DNA of 64,000 bases from Nitrobacter sp039808345 (GCF_047824785.1 NZ_CP181167.1:2790001-2854000), one strand, 5' to 3'; shown: positions 35,343 through 44,916, counted from the first letter of the stretch. The notes: generated by a model from the letters alone, not told the origin. Numbers and translations are program-made.

Positions 35343-36692
35343 TTACCGGCGAAGACGCCGCACATGGACGAGGCCCCAGGCCAGGCCGATCAGCGCGGCC
35401 GTCAGTGAACCCAACAGCACGCCGAGCTTTGCCGCTTTTAACAGCGCTTCATTCTCGAAAGCGAGCATGGCGATAAAGATCGACATAGTGAAGCCGATCC
35501 CGGCGAGCAGGCCGATCAGGGTGATCCCGCCCTAGGTCACGCCGGGCGGCAGGCGGCACCAGCCCAGCCGCACCATGAGCCATGTGATGGTGATGATGCC
35601 GAGTGGCTTGCCCGCGACGAGGGCGAGGCCGACGCCGATCATGACCAGTTGCGAACCGCCAGCGCCGAGATCGACACCGTCAAGACTGACGCCGGCATTC
35701 GCGATCGCGAAGATCGGCATGATGCCGTAAGCGACCCAGGGGTGAAGCGCGGTCTGCACGCGCACGACAGGTGGCAGCATCTCCCGGTTCGCCAGACGGA
35801 GCTGCCGCAGCGGTTGCGCTAAATCATTCGAGTCCTTGGCGCACACGGCATCCCTGTCCCGCAGTTCGTCGGCGACGCGGGACACGACCTCGACGGGACG
35901 CTCACGCATCGGGGTCGAGGAAACGGGCGTCATGAGACCGAGAACGACGCCGGCAAGCGTAGGATGGGCACCGGTGACCAGCAATCCGATCCAGACAATC
36001 GCACCCGGCAACAGGTAAGCGTAGGCGGACCCCACGCCGATCCGCTGCAGCGCGATCACCATCAAGATGCCGGCCCCCGCGATCGCGAACCCGCTCGGGT
36101 CCAATCCGCTGGAATAGAAGAAGGCGATGATCAGCACCGCGATCACGTCATCGATGATCGCGAGGGCCAGCAGGAATACTCTCACATTGGATGGGATCGA
36201 GCGTCCAAGCAAAGCCAGCACGCCGACCGCGAAGGCGATGTCTGTTGCTGTCGGCACCGCCCAGCCGCGGACCCGCGCCGCATCGCCATTGAACGCCAGA
36301 TAGATCAAGGCCGGCGCGATCACGCCGCCGATCGCCGCGGCAATCGGGAGGACGGCTTGATCGATCTTGCTCAGCGCGCCTTCATGGATCTCGCGCCGGA
36401 TTTCCATCCCAACGACCAGGAAGAAGATCGTCATCAGTGCATCGTTGATCCAAAAATGGAGAGATCGCGAAAACGAAAATTCGCCGACGCCGATGGTGAT
36501 CGGCGTATGCCAGAGGTCGTGATAGCTGTGGGCGAAAGATGAGTTCGCCCAGATTAAGGCCAGCATAGCCGCGATCAGCAGGGCGATGCCGCTGACGGCT
36601 TCGATGTGCAAAAAGCGTTCGACCGTCGCAAAGGCGCGCTCGGCCAGATATTGGGTACGAGACGGACTCCGGGTGCCAGCAGATTGGTTCAT
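35343..36692 (-). pseudogene. nhaA: NhaA Na+/H+ antiporter with internal amber codon
   Basis: From ATG 36692 (the frame is open to 36731) the protein shows the full NhaA pattern: FWINDALMTIFFLVVGMEIR, PTATDIAFAVGVLALLG and LALAIIDDVIAVLIIAFFYS with the transport aspartates. A TAG at 35532-35534 stops it after about 386 residues, exactly where the family has Trp (PPGVT-W-GGITLIGL). Reading on in frame gives the normal last helices (GLLAGIGFTMSIFIAMLAFE) to a TAA at 35343. NhaA expels sodium for protons at alkaline pH. Loss of the final helices probably inactivates it unless the amber is suppressed or is a sequencing error. Confidence 0.85.
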
Positions 36693-36887
36693 AGGCGCGC
36701 ATACTCTGCGCGGCGGCCCGACCAAGCGCATACCCTGCCCACGGCCGTATGCGCGCGGAAACCCGCGCGAAAATTATCGATGGACATCCAGCAGCGCAAC
36801 CTGCGTTCGGGAAAGATCCGATTTTCGAGAAGCGGTTACACGAGGGGTCGGAAACTGTGGGGGCTTTCCCGCTCTCTGGACTCTGGT

Positions 36888-36915
36888 CCATATGTCGTTT
36901 AGTCTCGACATATGG
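36888..36915. promoter_or_regulatory. Operator-like palindrome over arsR start
   Basis: CCATATGTCG (36888-36897) and CGACATATGG (36906-36915) form a perfect 10-base dyad with an 8-base spacer. The arsR ATG (36912) lies inside the right arm and no Shine-Dalgarno sequence is visible upstream. Binding by ArsR here would block transcription and arsenite would release it; this is inferred from ArsR-family behaviour. Confidence 0.6.
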
Positions 36916-37283
36916 AATCAGATACCGCCATTCCCGCTTTCGCCGCGCTCGCGCAATCGACCCGCCTCGACGTGTTCCGCCTGCTGGTAGAGCATGAACC
37001 GAACGGATTGCCCGCAGGCGAGATCGCCCGCCGGTTAGATGTCCCGCACAACACCATGTCCACCCATCTGGCGACGCTGACGCGCGCTGGCCTGATAGAC
37101 GCCGAGCGGCACAGCCGGTCGATCATCTATCGGGCAAGGCTCGAGGCCGTGCGCGCGCTCGCCAGTTTCCTCGTCAAGGATTGCTGCGGCGGCCGCCCCG
37201 AAATCTGCGCGCCGCTGATCGCCGATCTTTCCCCTTGCTGCCCACCGCAAGCCCTCGCCGCCAAGGAGGCCGCGCATGATTGA
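36912..37283 (+). CDS. arsR: ArsR-family repressor
   Basis: A 123-residue winged-helix repressor (HTH about 15-80: LAQSTRLDVFRLLVEHEPNG, NTMSTHLATLTRAGLIDAE). Cysteines that could bind As(III) lie at the C-terminus (KDCCGGRPEIC and SPCCPP), as in the CxxC-rich C-terminal subtypes. First gene of the arsenic operon; its end overlaps arsC by 8 bases. Expression is expected to be autoregulated by the dyad at its own start. Confidence 0.9.
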   Translation: MESDTAIPAFAALAQSTRLDVFRLLVEHEPNGLPAGEIARRLDVPHNTMSTHLATLTRAGLIDAERHSRSIIYRARLEAVRALASFLVKDCCGGRPEICAPLIADLSPCCPPQALAAKEAAHD

Positions 37284-37803
37284 CCGCATCTACAATGTTC
37301 TCTTCCTCTGTACCGGAAATTCGGCCCGCTCGATCCTCGCCGAAAGCATCCTGAACAAGGACGGTGGCGGCCGCTTCCGCGCCTTCTCCGCCAGGAGCCA
37401 GCCGAAAGGTGCGGTCAACCCGTTCGCCCTGAAGGTCCTGGAAAGCTTCGGTTTTCCGACCGAAGGCTTTCGTTCGAAGAGCTGGGAGGAATTCGCCCAG
37501 CCCGGCGCGCCCGTCATGGATTTCGTCTTCACCGTCTGCGACAACGCCGCCGGCGAATCCTGCCCAGTCTGGCCGGGCCAGCCGATGACGGCGCATTAGG
37601 GCGTCGAAGACCCCGCCTCGGTCGAAGGGCCGGACATCGAAAAGGAAAAGGCGTTTGTCACCGCCTTGCGTTATCTGCGAAACCGGATTTCTGTCTTCAC
37701 GGCTCTGCCGATCGTGAGCCTCGACCGTATGACCCTCGGCTCCAAGCTTGTCGAGATCGGCCAGTTGCGGGGCGCGACCAAGCCGCGACCAAGCGCAGCG
37801 TGA
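37276..37803 (+). pseudogene. arsC: Thioredoxin-type ArsC arsenate reductase with internal amber codon
   Basis: Low-molecular-weight phosphatase fold: YNVLFLCTGNSARSILAES carries the Cys12-X5-Arg loop. The protein stops at TAG 37597-37599 after 107 residues, at a position where the family has Trp (GQPMTAH-W-GVEDP). In-frame reading continues normally (DPASVEGPDIEKEKAFVTAL) to a TGA at 37801-37803, giving the usual length of about 175. The enzyme reduces arsenate to arsenite. The operon also has a glutaredoxin-type reductase, so loss might be tolerated. Confidence 0.85.
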
Positions 37804-37811
37804 GGCCGATC

Positions 37812-38237
37812 ATGGACGTCATCATCTATCACAACCCCGATTGCGGCACGTCGCGCAATACCTTGGGCCTGATCCGCAATGCCGATGTCGAACCCCATGT
37901 CATCGAATATCTTAAGACGCCGCCGAGCCGGACGGTGCTTGAGCAACTCATCGCGCGCATGGGTATCCCCGTTCGCGCCCTGTTGCGCGAAAAGGGCACA
38001 CCCTATGCCGAGCTTGGCCTTAGTGATCCGGCTCTGAGCGACGAGCGGCTTCTCGACGCCATGATGGCGCACCCCATCCTCATCAACCGTCCGATCGTGG
38101 TCACCCCGAAAGGAGTGAGGCTGTGCCGGCCGTCCGAGGAGGTGCTGGACCTGCTGCCGCCGCAGCGCGGCGCCTTCATCAAGGAAGACGGTGAGCAGGT
38201 GATCGATGAACACGGCCGCCGCGTGGCGACGGCGTGA
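37812..38237 (+). CDS. arsC: Glutaredoxin-type arsenate reductase ArsC
   Basis: A 141-residue ArsC of the glutaredoxin-coupled type. Active-site Cys11 lies in IYHNPDCGTSRNTLGLI, and the typical HPILINRPIVVTPKGVRLCR segment carries the substrate arginines. It reduces As(V) to As(III) with glutathione and glutaredoxin. ATG 37812 is chosen; an in-frame GTG at 37800 also exists. It is 9 bases before acr3. Confidence 0.92.
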   Translation: MDVIIYHNPDCGTSRNTLGLIRNADVEPHVIEYLKTPPSRTVLEQLIARMGIPVRALLREKGTPYAELGLSDPALSDERLLDAMMAHPILINRPIVVTPKGVRLCRPSEEVLDLLPPQRGAFIKEDGEQVIDEHGRRVATA

Positions 38238-38246
38238 GGAGCAAGC

Positions 38247-39302
38247 ATGTCCACCTTTGAACGCTATCTCACCCTCTGGGTCGCCCTGTGCATCGTCGCC
38301 GGCATCGCGTTTGGCCATGTCATGCCGGGGGTCTTCCATGCCATCGGCGAGGCCGAGATCGCCAAGGTCAACCTCCCGGTCGCGGCGCTGATCTGGCTCA
38401 TGATCGTGCCGATGCTGGTCAAGATCGACTTCACCGCCCTCGGCCAGGTCAAGGAGCATTGGCGCGGCATCGGCGTTACGCTGTTCGTCAACTGGGCGGT
38501 CAAGCCCTTCTCGATGGCGGCGCTCGGCTGGCTGTTCATCGGCTATCTGTTCCGGCCCTGGCTGCCGGCCGAGCAGATCGACTCCTATATCGCCGGCCTC
38601 ATCATCCTCGCCGCAGCACCCTGCACCGCCATGGTCTTCGTCTGGTCCAACCTCACCAGGGGCGAGCCGCATTTCACGCTGAGCCAGGTCGCGCTTAACG
38701 ACACCATCATGGTGTTCGCCTTCGCGCCCGTTGTCGGCTTGCTGTTGGGCTTGTCGGCCATCACCGTGCCGTGGGACACGCTGGTCCTGTCCGTCGCGCT
38801 CTATATCGTCGTGCCAGTGATCGCCGCGCAGGTGCTGCGCCGCCGGATACTCGCCACTGGCGGCGAGCCGGCGCTGAAGCGCTTCCTCGACCGCCTTCAG
38901 CCGCTGTCGCTGGTGGCGCTGCTCGCCACGCTCGTCCTGCTGTTCGGCTTTCAGGGTGAACAGATCCTCGCCCAGCCGCTGGTGATCGCGCTGCTCGCTG
39001 TGCCGATCCTGATCCAGGTCTATTTCAACTCGGGGCTCGCCTATCTCCTCAACCGCCTGACCGGCGAACAGCATTGCGTCGCGGGACCGTCGGCGCTGAT
39101 CGGGGCATCGAACTTCTTCGAGCTGGCGGTCGCCGCCGCCATCAGCCTGTTCGGCTTTCAGTCCGGTGCTGCGCTCGCCACCGTGGTCGGCGTGCTGATC
39201 GAGGTGCCGGTGATGCTCTCCGTCGTCTGGATCGTGAACCGCTCGAAAGACTGGTATGAGCGCGGCGAGAAGCCCCGGGCCGTGGCCGAGGCGAAACGCT
39301 GA
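38247..39302 (+). CDS. acr3: ACR3-type arsenite efflux permease
   Basis: A 351-residue membrane protein with 10 helices. The family-specific LAAAPCTAMVFVWSNLTRG holds the essential cysteine in TM4, and GPSALIGASNFFELAVAAAI matches TM9. It exports arsenite made by ArsC. Its TGA overlaps the arsH ATG by one base. The frame is complete. Confidence 0.93.
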   Translation: MSTFERYLTLWVALCIVAGIAFGHVMPGVFHAIGEAEIAKVNLPVAALIWLMIVPMLVKIDFTALGQVKEHWRGIGVTLFVNWAVKPFSMAALGWLFIGYLFRPWLPAEQIDSYIAGLIILAAAPCTAMVFVWSNLTRGEPHFTLSQVALNDTIMVFAFAPVVGLLLGLSAITVPWDTLVLSVALYIVVPVIAAQVLRRRILATGGEPALKRFLDRLQPLSLVALLATLVLLFGFQGEQILAQPLVIALLAVPILIQVYFNSGLAYLLNRLTGEQHCVAGPSALIGASNFFELAVAAAISLFGFQSGAALATVVGVLIEVPVMLSVVWIVNRSKDWYERGEKPRAVAEAKR

Positions 39303-40015
39303 TGTTGCGTGATCTTCCCAATATCGATGGCGCATGCCTTGCCGTGCCGACGATTGATCGGCTTCGGGCAGCGCCCTCGACCCATCCGCCGCGTATCCTC
39401 TTGCTCTACGGTTCGCTGCGCAAGCGCTCCTACAGCCGTTTCCTTACGCTGGAGGCCGAGCGCCTGCTGAAACATTTCGGCGCGGAAACGCGCGTCTTCG
39501 ATCCGCATGGCTTGCCATTGCCGGACGGTGCAGATGTCAGCCATCCGAAAGTGAAAGAGTTGCGGGAGCTCTCGCTCTGGTCGGAAGGCCAGATCTGGAC
39601 CAGCCCGGAGCGGCACGGCGCGATGAGCGCGGTGATAAAGGCGCAGATCGACTGGATTCCGCTATCGATCGGCGCGGTTCGGCCGACGCAGGGCCGCACG
39701 CTGGCCGTAATGCAGGTGTCAGGCGGCTCGCAGAGCTTCAATGCCGTCAACCAGATGCGGGTGCTCGGCCGCTGGATGCGCATGGTGACGATCCCGAACC
39801 AGTCCTCCGTCGCCAAAGCCTTTCAGGAGTTCGACGAGGCAGGCCGGATGAAACCGTCCGCCTTTTACGATCGAGTGGTCGACGTAATGGAGGAATTGGT
39901 GAAATTCACGCTGCTCACGCGCGATGTCTCTTCCTACCTGACCGACCGCTATTCCGAGCGCAAGGAGAGCGGTGAGGCCCTGATGCGCCGGGTAAACCTG
40001 TCAGCCGCGACCTAA
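39302..40015 (+). CDS. arsH: ArsH, NADPH-dependent FMN oxidoreductase
   Basis: A 237-residue flavodoxin-like protein with the FMN-binding loop LLLYGSLRKRSYSRFLTLEA and the ArsH signature WTSPERHGAMSAVIKAQIDW, plus VMQVSGGSQSFNAVNQMRVL. ArsH oxidises trivalent organoarsenicals and reduces quinones or azo compounds. Last gene of the operon; the overlapping start suggests coupling to acr3. Length agrees with the family (about 230-240). Confidence 0.93.
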   Translation: MLRDLPNIDGACLAVPTIDRLRAAPSTHPPRILLLYGSLRKRSYSRFLTLEAERLLKHFGAETRVFDPHGLPLPDGADVSHPKVKELRELSLWSEGQIWTSPERHGAMSAVIKAQIDWIPLSIGAVRPTQGRTLAVMQVSGGSQSFNAVNQMRVLGRWMRMVTIPNQSSVAKAFQEFDEAGRMKPSAFYDRVVDVMEELVKFTLLTRDVSSYLTDRYSERKESGEALMRRVNLSAAT

Positions 40016-40377
40016 ATCTACCGAGCCGCTCCAAAGGCGCGGACGCGGCATCGCCAAGCTCCCGCCGATCGGTGACGTCCGCTTCGGCCCGGACTGATCG
40101 ACACCAAGACGCGGTACGAGATGAAGTTTCTCGTACGGCTCAACTCCAAGGAGCGAGGCAAGCACTCGATCGTCGCCCGCCAACTCTTTGAGGCAAAGGA
40201 GGAGGTCGGCCCGACTGACCTGGCTTTTCGACCCGACACGGCGGGAGGCCCGAGATCTGCTCGAAGGCTGACGCTTGCGCGCGGGGGCGGCTCGTTTGGG
40301 CCAAACGATCTTCGCCGACGCCGGGTATCAGGGCCCAAGATGGCGAAGACGTTTGCGGCCACTGGAGCCTGGAGGGT
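40016..40377 (+). mobile_element. Degenerate sequence ending in an IS5-family scrap
   Basis: No intact gene. Near 40300-40375 the frame reads FADAGYQGPKMAKTFAATGAW, matching the C-terminal region of the IS5-family transposase at 52.76-53.62 kb (GYQGPKMAKTAAATGCW). The rest is unrecognised. The IS3-family element to the right abuts it. Confidence 0.55.
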
Positions 40378-40416
40378 TGAACCGCCCCGGGTTTGCCGGA
40401 GGCCGTTTGGTTTAAG

Positions 40417-41322
40417 TTATGCCGCCATGGCCGATTGTTCCAGCATGGCGTAGTAGCGTTGCTCGGCTTCGGCGGGCGGGATGTTTCCGATGGGCTCCAA
40501 GAGCCGTCGGTTGTTGAACCAATCGACCCATTCCAGCGTTGCGAACTCGACGGCCTCGAAGCTACGCCACGGTCCGCGTCGGTGGATCACCTCAGCTTTG
40601 TAGAGGCCGTTGATGGTTTCGGCGAGAGCATTATCGTAGGAATCGCCGACACTGCCGACAGACGGCTCGATGCCAGCTTCAGCCAGGCGCTCGGTGTACT
40701 TGATGGATACGTACTGACTTCCTCTGTCGCTGTGGTGTACGAGCCCGCCGCGATGGACCGGCCGTCGATCGTGCAGGGCTTGCTCCAGCGCATCGAGCAC
40801 GAAGCCGGCGTGCGCCGAACGTGATGCCCGCCAGCCGACGATCCTGCGGGCATAGGCGTCGATGACGAAGGCGACATAGATGAAGCCGGTCCAGGTGGCA
40901 ACATAGGTGAAGTCGGAGAGCCAAAGCGCATTCGGCCTCGACGCCTTGAACTGGCGGTTGACGTGATCCAGCGGGCATGGCGCCGCCTTGTCGCCGATCG
41001 TGGTCCTGACCGACTTGCCGCGGATAACACCGTGCAAGCCCATGGTCCGCATCAATCGTGACACCGTACAACGGGCGATATCGAAGCCTTCGCGCTTGAG
41101 TTGCCGCCAGATCTTGCGCACGCCATAGACGCGGAAGTTCTCATCGAAGACGCGCCGGACCTCGATCTTCAGGATGACATCCTGCCTGGCGCGCGCCGAC
41201 AGCTTGGCGGGATCACGCCGTTTGGCGACATGGGCATGATAGGTCGAGGGGGCGATCGACAGAACCTTGCAGATCGGCTCGACCCCATGCGCCGCGCGAT
41301 GATCGTCGATGAAGGCGATCAT
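40417..41322 (-). CDS. IS3-family OrfB transposase
   Basis: 301 residues: an HTH_21 domain (DENFRVYGVRKIWRQLKREG) and an rve DDE core (NALWLSDFTYVATWTGFIYV, GLVHHSDRGSQYVSIKYTER, GDSYDNALAETINGLYKAEV). The frame is intact. It overlaps orfA by 4 bases; fusion through a -1 shift is usual in the family. Confidence 0.92.
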   Translation of the reverse strand: MIAFIDDHRAAHGVEPICKVLSIAPSTYHAHVAKRRDPAKLSARARQDVILKIEVRRVFDENFRVYGVRKIWRQLKREGFDIARCTVSRLMRTMGLHGVIRGKSVRTTIGDKAAPCPLDHVNRQFKASRPNALWLSDFTYVATWTGFIYVAFVIDAYARRIVGWRASRSAHAGFVLDALEQALHDRRPVHRGGLVHHSDRGSQYVSIKYTERLAEAGIEPSVGSVGDSYDNALAETINGLYKAEVIHRRGPWRSFEAVEFATLEWVDWFNNRRLLEPIGNIPPAEAEQRYYAMLEQSAMAA

Positions 41323-41648
41323 GGCTTGGACCGGCGGTCGAGCTCCGCCGTCGCAAAATAAGCGCTCGCTTTGCGCAGGATCTCATTGGCCTGCCGGAGT
41401 TCGCGGTTCTCCCGCTCAAGCGCCTTCAGCTTCTCGGCGACGTCCGTGGGAACGCCCGCTCGCTTGCCGCTGTCGACCTCCGCCTTCTTCACCCATTCCA
41501 GCAGGGTATGACAGGAACAGCCAATCTTGGGCGCTATCGCCTCAATCGCCGCCCAGCGGGACGGATACTCGCTGCCGTGATCCAAAATCATCCGAACCGC
41601 TCGGGCCCGAACCTCCGGTGAGAACTTGTTCGTCGTTTTGCTCGTCAT
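41319..41648 (-). CDS. IS3-family OrfA
   Basis: It starts most likely at MTSKTTNKFSPEVRARAVRM (ATG 41648; the frame is open to 41684 within the terminal repeat region). An IS3-type HTH (WAAIEAIAPKIGCSCHTLLE) and a coiled coil (KALERENRELRQANEILRKA) provide end binding and multimerisation. Confidence 0.9.
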   Translation of the reverse strand: MTSKTTNKFSPEVRARAVRMILDHGSEYPSRWAAIEAIAPKIGCSCHTLLEWVKKAEVDSGKRAGVPTDVAEKLKALERENRELRQANEILRKASAYFATAELDRRSKP

Positions 41649-41699
41649 GGCTCCATCCTCTCTCAGACTTGGAGCCTCCGGCAAACCCGGGGCGGTTCA

Positions 41700-42081
41700 A
41701 TTACGAGCGGGGTCGCGCAAAGAGTGTGGACGGGAGTTGAGCTGGTGGGGCTGGTACGGTCGAGAAGGCGAGATGGCTGCGCGATTTGCTCCGGTTTCTG
41801 CCCTTGCGAAGCCAATTCGTCCTTTCGGGCAAAACCAGGGATCTTCAGAGCCATGAGGTAACGACACCAAATCGCTAGGCTACGGCGTGACACTGTCGGA
41901 GCAGGCCCGCGCCACGCTGCGCGGTCTGTGTCTGGCGGATCTTTCGAACGGCGGACGCGGCATACGCAATCCATGGCCCCACTCTCCTCTTCGGAAAGTC
42001 CAGGGAGTCAGCAATTTTCGGGCTCGTCGACAATCCATCCGCGCACAGGTCGTCCGCCCAAACAGGCAAGATAGACCGCAC
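41700..42081. other. Unassigned region right of IS3 element
   Basis: No gene recognised on either strand; frames present have no family features. It may be scrap from another insertion sequence. Confidence 0.35.
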
Positions 42082-42112
42082 AAAAAAGAGCCCGCCGAAG
42101 CGGAACTCTTTA
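42082..42112 (-). terminator. Intrinsic terminator of the DUF1236/peptidoglycan-binding gene
   Basis: On the complement, AAAGAGTTCCGC, loop TTCG, GCGGGCTC and then TTTTTT lie 36 bases after the stop. Stem plus T-run give a classical rho-independent terminator. Confidence 0.8.
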
Positions 42113-42147
42113 TGACTATCAATTCGAGCCCCACAGCCCTGGCGGAA

Positions 42148-43638
42148 CTATTTCTCGCTCGAACCGGAGCCTGATGAGGAGTTCGGAGACGTGCTCTGGT
42201 TCGCGCCCGGTTGATTGGGCGTCGTTCCGCTCGGCGAAGGTTGGTTAGCCTGACCCGTCGTGTTCGACTGATTGGGCGCGCTCTGGCCCGTTGTCGAAGA
42301 CGGCCGATTTTGCGTTTGCCCAGCATTCTGGTTCGACGTCTGATCGGTCTGTTGGTTCGAGGGCTGGCCCATCTGACCGCTTTGTCCCTGACCCGCCGTG
42401 GTCTGGGTACCGGTTGAGGTTTGAGAGCCGGTCGATGAAGACTGCGACTGGATGCTCTGGTTTGCCTGCTGGCTCAGCTGACTGGAAACGCCAAGCGACG
42501 ACACCGTGCGCATGTCGATCATGCCTGTCACGGCAATACCTTGTTGACGTTGGTACACTGTGATGGCTTCGCGGGTTGCCGGACCCCAGACGCCGTCGGC
42601 ATCTCCGTGCAGAAGACCACGATCGATCAACACGCGCTGGATCACACGGATGTCGTCGGGCGGCAGGTCAACTGCGGCGATGGGCCCGCCACTTTGACCG
42701 CTGCTACCACCGCCGGCGAAGCGCGCGCGCGGGCCGACGGGAACCACATCGACGATACGGCGATCGCGATCGACAATCACGACGTCGTCCTCCATAACGA
42801 AGAAGCTATTGTCGCGGTAGGCCGGAAACACGTCAATCAGCGCCGGATAGGTGGATACCGAGGCGACGGTTACGCTGGACGGGACCACAATGCCGGAGCG
42901 AACCTGAAAATTGATCGAGTTCGCGTTGAGGCGCGGGGCGTTGCTTGCGCGCAGCACCGACTGCTGAAGCGTCGTCTGCTGTTGTGCCGTCACGTTCTTG
43001 CCGCTCTGGGTCTGAATTCCAGCAGCGGTCTGGCTCTGGCCCCCCTGGGTATTGGTCTGGCCCTGCGCCGCGTTTTGATCGACGCCAGAATTCAAATTCC
43101 GGTCCTGGGCGCTCTGCCCCTGCATGCCGGACGAGCCGCTTTGATGGCCGTTGGACTTATTGTCAGCCTTGGCGTCGGCCTTGCCCGTATCATGCGTGCG
43201 ATCTTCCGACTGCTTTGCATTGTCGCGCTCGGGCCTGCTCTGACCGACCGTCTGATCCTTGTCGCGCTGCTGCGCCCGGTCCTTGCTCGTGTCACGCTGT
43301 TTACTGCGCGACTCCTCCGAACGGCGCGTATCGTCGCGATCGGAGTCACGCTCTGACCGCCTCTGCTGCGCGCGGCTGGATTCGCTACCGCGTGCGGAGT
43401 ACCCTTCGGCCCGACCGCTCTCGCGCGATTCGGACCCATGTCTTTCTGACATTCCGTCGCTACGGGAAGTACCCTCCCCGCCGCCCGTTCCGCTTCTGGA
43501 ATGACTACCCGCCAATGTTCCCCTTTCACTCGCCGCGCCGCCAACATCGCCGCTCATGCTTTGCGCGGACGCAAAGCTCACACTGGCAAGCAATGCAGCC
43601 GTCGTGACGAGAAACCTGTTCTTCATTCTACTCCTCAT
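42148..43638 (-). CDS. Secreted low-complexity protein with DUF1236 and peptidoglycan-binding domains
   Basis: 496 residues. Signal peptide (RFLVTTAALLASVSFASAQ). Then about 170 residues of Ser/Arg/Asp-rich low complexity, a Gln/Asn-rich stretch, a DUF1236 domain (about 250-305: YPALIDVFPAYRDNSFFVME, DVVIVDRDRRIVDVVP) and a PG_binding_1 domain (about 325-385: IRVIQRVLIDRGLLHGDADG, WGPATREAITVYQRQQGI). A Gln/Ser/Thr/Asn-rich tail follows. The outer parts look disordered, so it may be a flexible cell-wall-bound protein. ATG 43638 has an AGGAGG site 7 bases away; ATG 43626 is also possible. The biochemical function is unknown. Confidence 0.85.
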   Translation of the reverse strand: MRSRMKNRFLVTTAALLASVSFASAQSMSGDVGGAASERGTLAGSHSRSGTGGGEGTSRSDGMSERHGSESRESGRAEGYSARGSESSRAQQRRSERDSDRDDTRRSEESRSKQRDTSKDRAQQRDKDQTVGQSRPERDNAKQSEDRTHDTGKADAKADNKSNGHQSGSSGMQGQSAQDRNLNSGVDQNAAQGQTNTQGGQSQTAAGIQTQSGKNVTAQQQTTLQQSVLRASNAPRLNANSINFQVRSGIVVPSSVTVASVSTYPALIDVFPAYRDNSFFVMEDDVVIVDRDRRIVDVVPVGPRARFAGGGSSGQSGGPIAAVDLPPDDIRVIQRVLIDRGLLHGDADGVWGPATREAITVYQRQQGIAVTGMIDMRTVSSLGVSSQLSQQANQSIQSQSSSTGSQTSTGTQTTAGQGQSGQMGQPSNQQTDQTSNQNAGQTQNRPSSTTGQSAPNQSNTTGQANQPSPSGTTPNQPGANQSTSPNSSSGSGSSEK

Positions 43639-44003
43639 TTAAGTTCCTCCTCAGCTGCTGGTTACTTTCGAGTTGAAGGGGGCAAATCGCGCCTCTTGGG
43701 CTAGAGACGAGCCCGTCTTGAGTAACGGGGTGATGATGCCATCGTTCCTTATTGATGCGATCGTTGCCAGAGCGCCGGCGTGGGGTGGCGATATTACGAG
43801 CGCTGTGGATCGATGAACATCGACAAGCTCGGGCCGGAAATGAGGCGATCACAACGGGGGTGAAGCCGCAGCTTGTAGCAGAGGTCAAATCACAGAATGG
43901 ACCAGCCCTGGCGAAATGCGCATCCTGTGTATCTTGGTCTGCGCACCGATAAGCAGGCAAAGGACGTTGTCTCGACTTACCACGCTTACAAAGTTCGTCG
44001 GCT

Positions 44004-44440
44004 GTTGAAATGCCAGCAATCCGAGCCTATGACGGTCGACCGACTGTGCCGTTAGAAATTCGCCGGCCGATCCTCGAGATGAGCGTCGCCAACCGCAGTG
44101 GGGAGCGCCGCGGATCCATGGCGAGTTGCTCAAGCTGGGCACGTCGGTCGGACGATCGCCGGTGTATCATACATCTTGGGAAACGGTCGGCAGACACCTT
44201 CCAATATCAGTCGATCAATCGGGATGAAGGCAGGTCTCTCCTGGGACGAGTTCGCCGCAGCACATTGATTTGTTGACTGAAGACCAGAACTTCTGCCTCA
44301 AGCCCAACTCGCGACCGCAGCAGGTCGATCACCATTCCAAAGATCAGTCTGACCAAATCCAACATCGAACAGCAGCATCGCCCACTTCTCGATCAAGCGG
44401 CAGCCGGCTGGCGATTGCGACAGGGACAGGTAACGACGCA
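44004..44440 (-). mobile_element. Highly decayed copy of the 8.3-9.4 kb rve-type IS
   Basis: Blocks of about 85 percent likeness to 9136-9370 are visible (for example GGTCGATCACCATTCCAAAG versus GGTCGATCACTATTCCAAAG, and the CGCAGCACATTGATTTGTTG block), plus the GRPTVPLEIRR-coding region near 44033. Most of the transposase gene is absent. Confidence 0.75.
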
Positions 44441-44562
44441 GCCTCACGACAGGCGGGAGCCGAAGCTGCCGGAGGGAATATGAACGGCTGTTCATACACA
44501 TAGCGGCAAGGAACATAGAGCGTCCTCGTTAATTAGTACTCGGCACATTACGGAGTATTCAG

Positions 44563-44910
44563 ATGAAAAAGTTGTCTTTCGCGATGGCGGTGGGCGCGGT
44601 CGCGTTACTCAGTGTTTCCAGTGCAAACGCAGACCATCGCCACTATGGACATCGGCATTATCACCACTATGGACATGGGCATCATCATCACTATGGCTAT
44701 CAGCGTTACCCGTATTACAGAAGTTCGGGATACGCTCCGAGGTACTACGGCGGTCCGTATTACGGCGGCGGCTATGGCTATGGACGGGGCATCTACGGCG
44801 GCGGCTACGGCTACGGGCCAGGCATCTCAGTTGGCTTCGGCAATTCGTATTACGGTGGCAGCTATGGCTACGGGCCGGGAGTCTCTGTTGGCTTCGGCAG
44901 TAGTTGGTAA
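44563..44910 (+). CDS. Secreted His/Gly/Tyr-rich small protein
   Basis: A 115-residue protein with a signal peptide (KLSFAMAVGAVALLSVSSANA). The mature part begins with a histidine block (HRHYGHRHYHHYGHGHHHH, about 25-43) and then GYG/YGG repeats ending in two near-identical units GYGPGISVGFGNSYYGGSY / GYGPGVSVGFGSSW. The histidine block could bind Ni, Cu or Zn; the Gly/Tyr repeats suggest an unstructured or surface-aggregating protein. A GGAG site precedes the ATG and a terminator follows directly. Confidence 0.75.
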   Translation: MKKLSFAMAVGAVALLSVSSANADHRHYGHRHYHHYGHGHHHHYGYQRYPYYRSSGYAPRYYGGPYYGGGYGYGRGIYGGGYGYGPGISVGFGNSYYGGSYGYGPGVSVGFGSSW

Positions 44911-44916
44911 ATGAGA

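Larger units (their letters stand above)
40378..41699 (-). mobile_element. IS3-family insertion sequence
   Basis: A 1322-bp element bounded by perfect 26-base inverted repeats (40378-40403 and 41674-41699; outer bases TGAACCGCCCCGGG). It carries orfA and orfB on the complement. No flanking direct repeat was found (GGT on the left, ATT on the right), so the flanks were probably rearranged after insertion. Confidence 0.9.

Noticed and set aside
37671..39335. 554-codon complement frame across the arsenic operon
   Set aside because: Its composition (Glu/Asp/Arg/Gln-rich, no fold) and perfect overlap with acr3/arsC in sense make it a high-GC shadow.
42541..43356. 271-codon plus-strand frame opposite the DUF1236/peptidoglycan-binding gene
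   Set aside because: The complement gene has a signal peptide, ribosome site and domain matches; the plus frame is a shadow.
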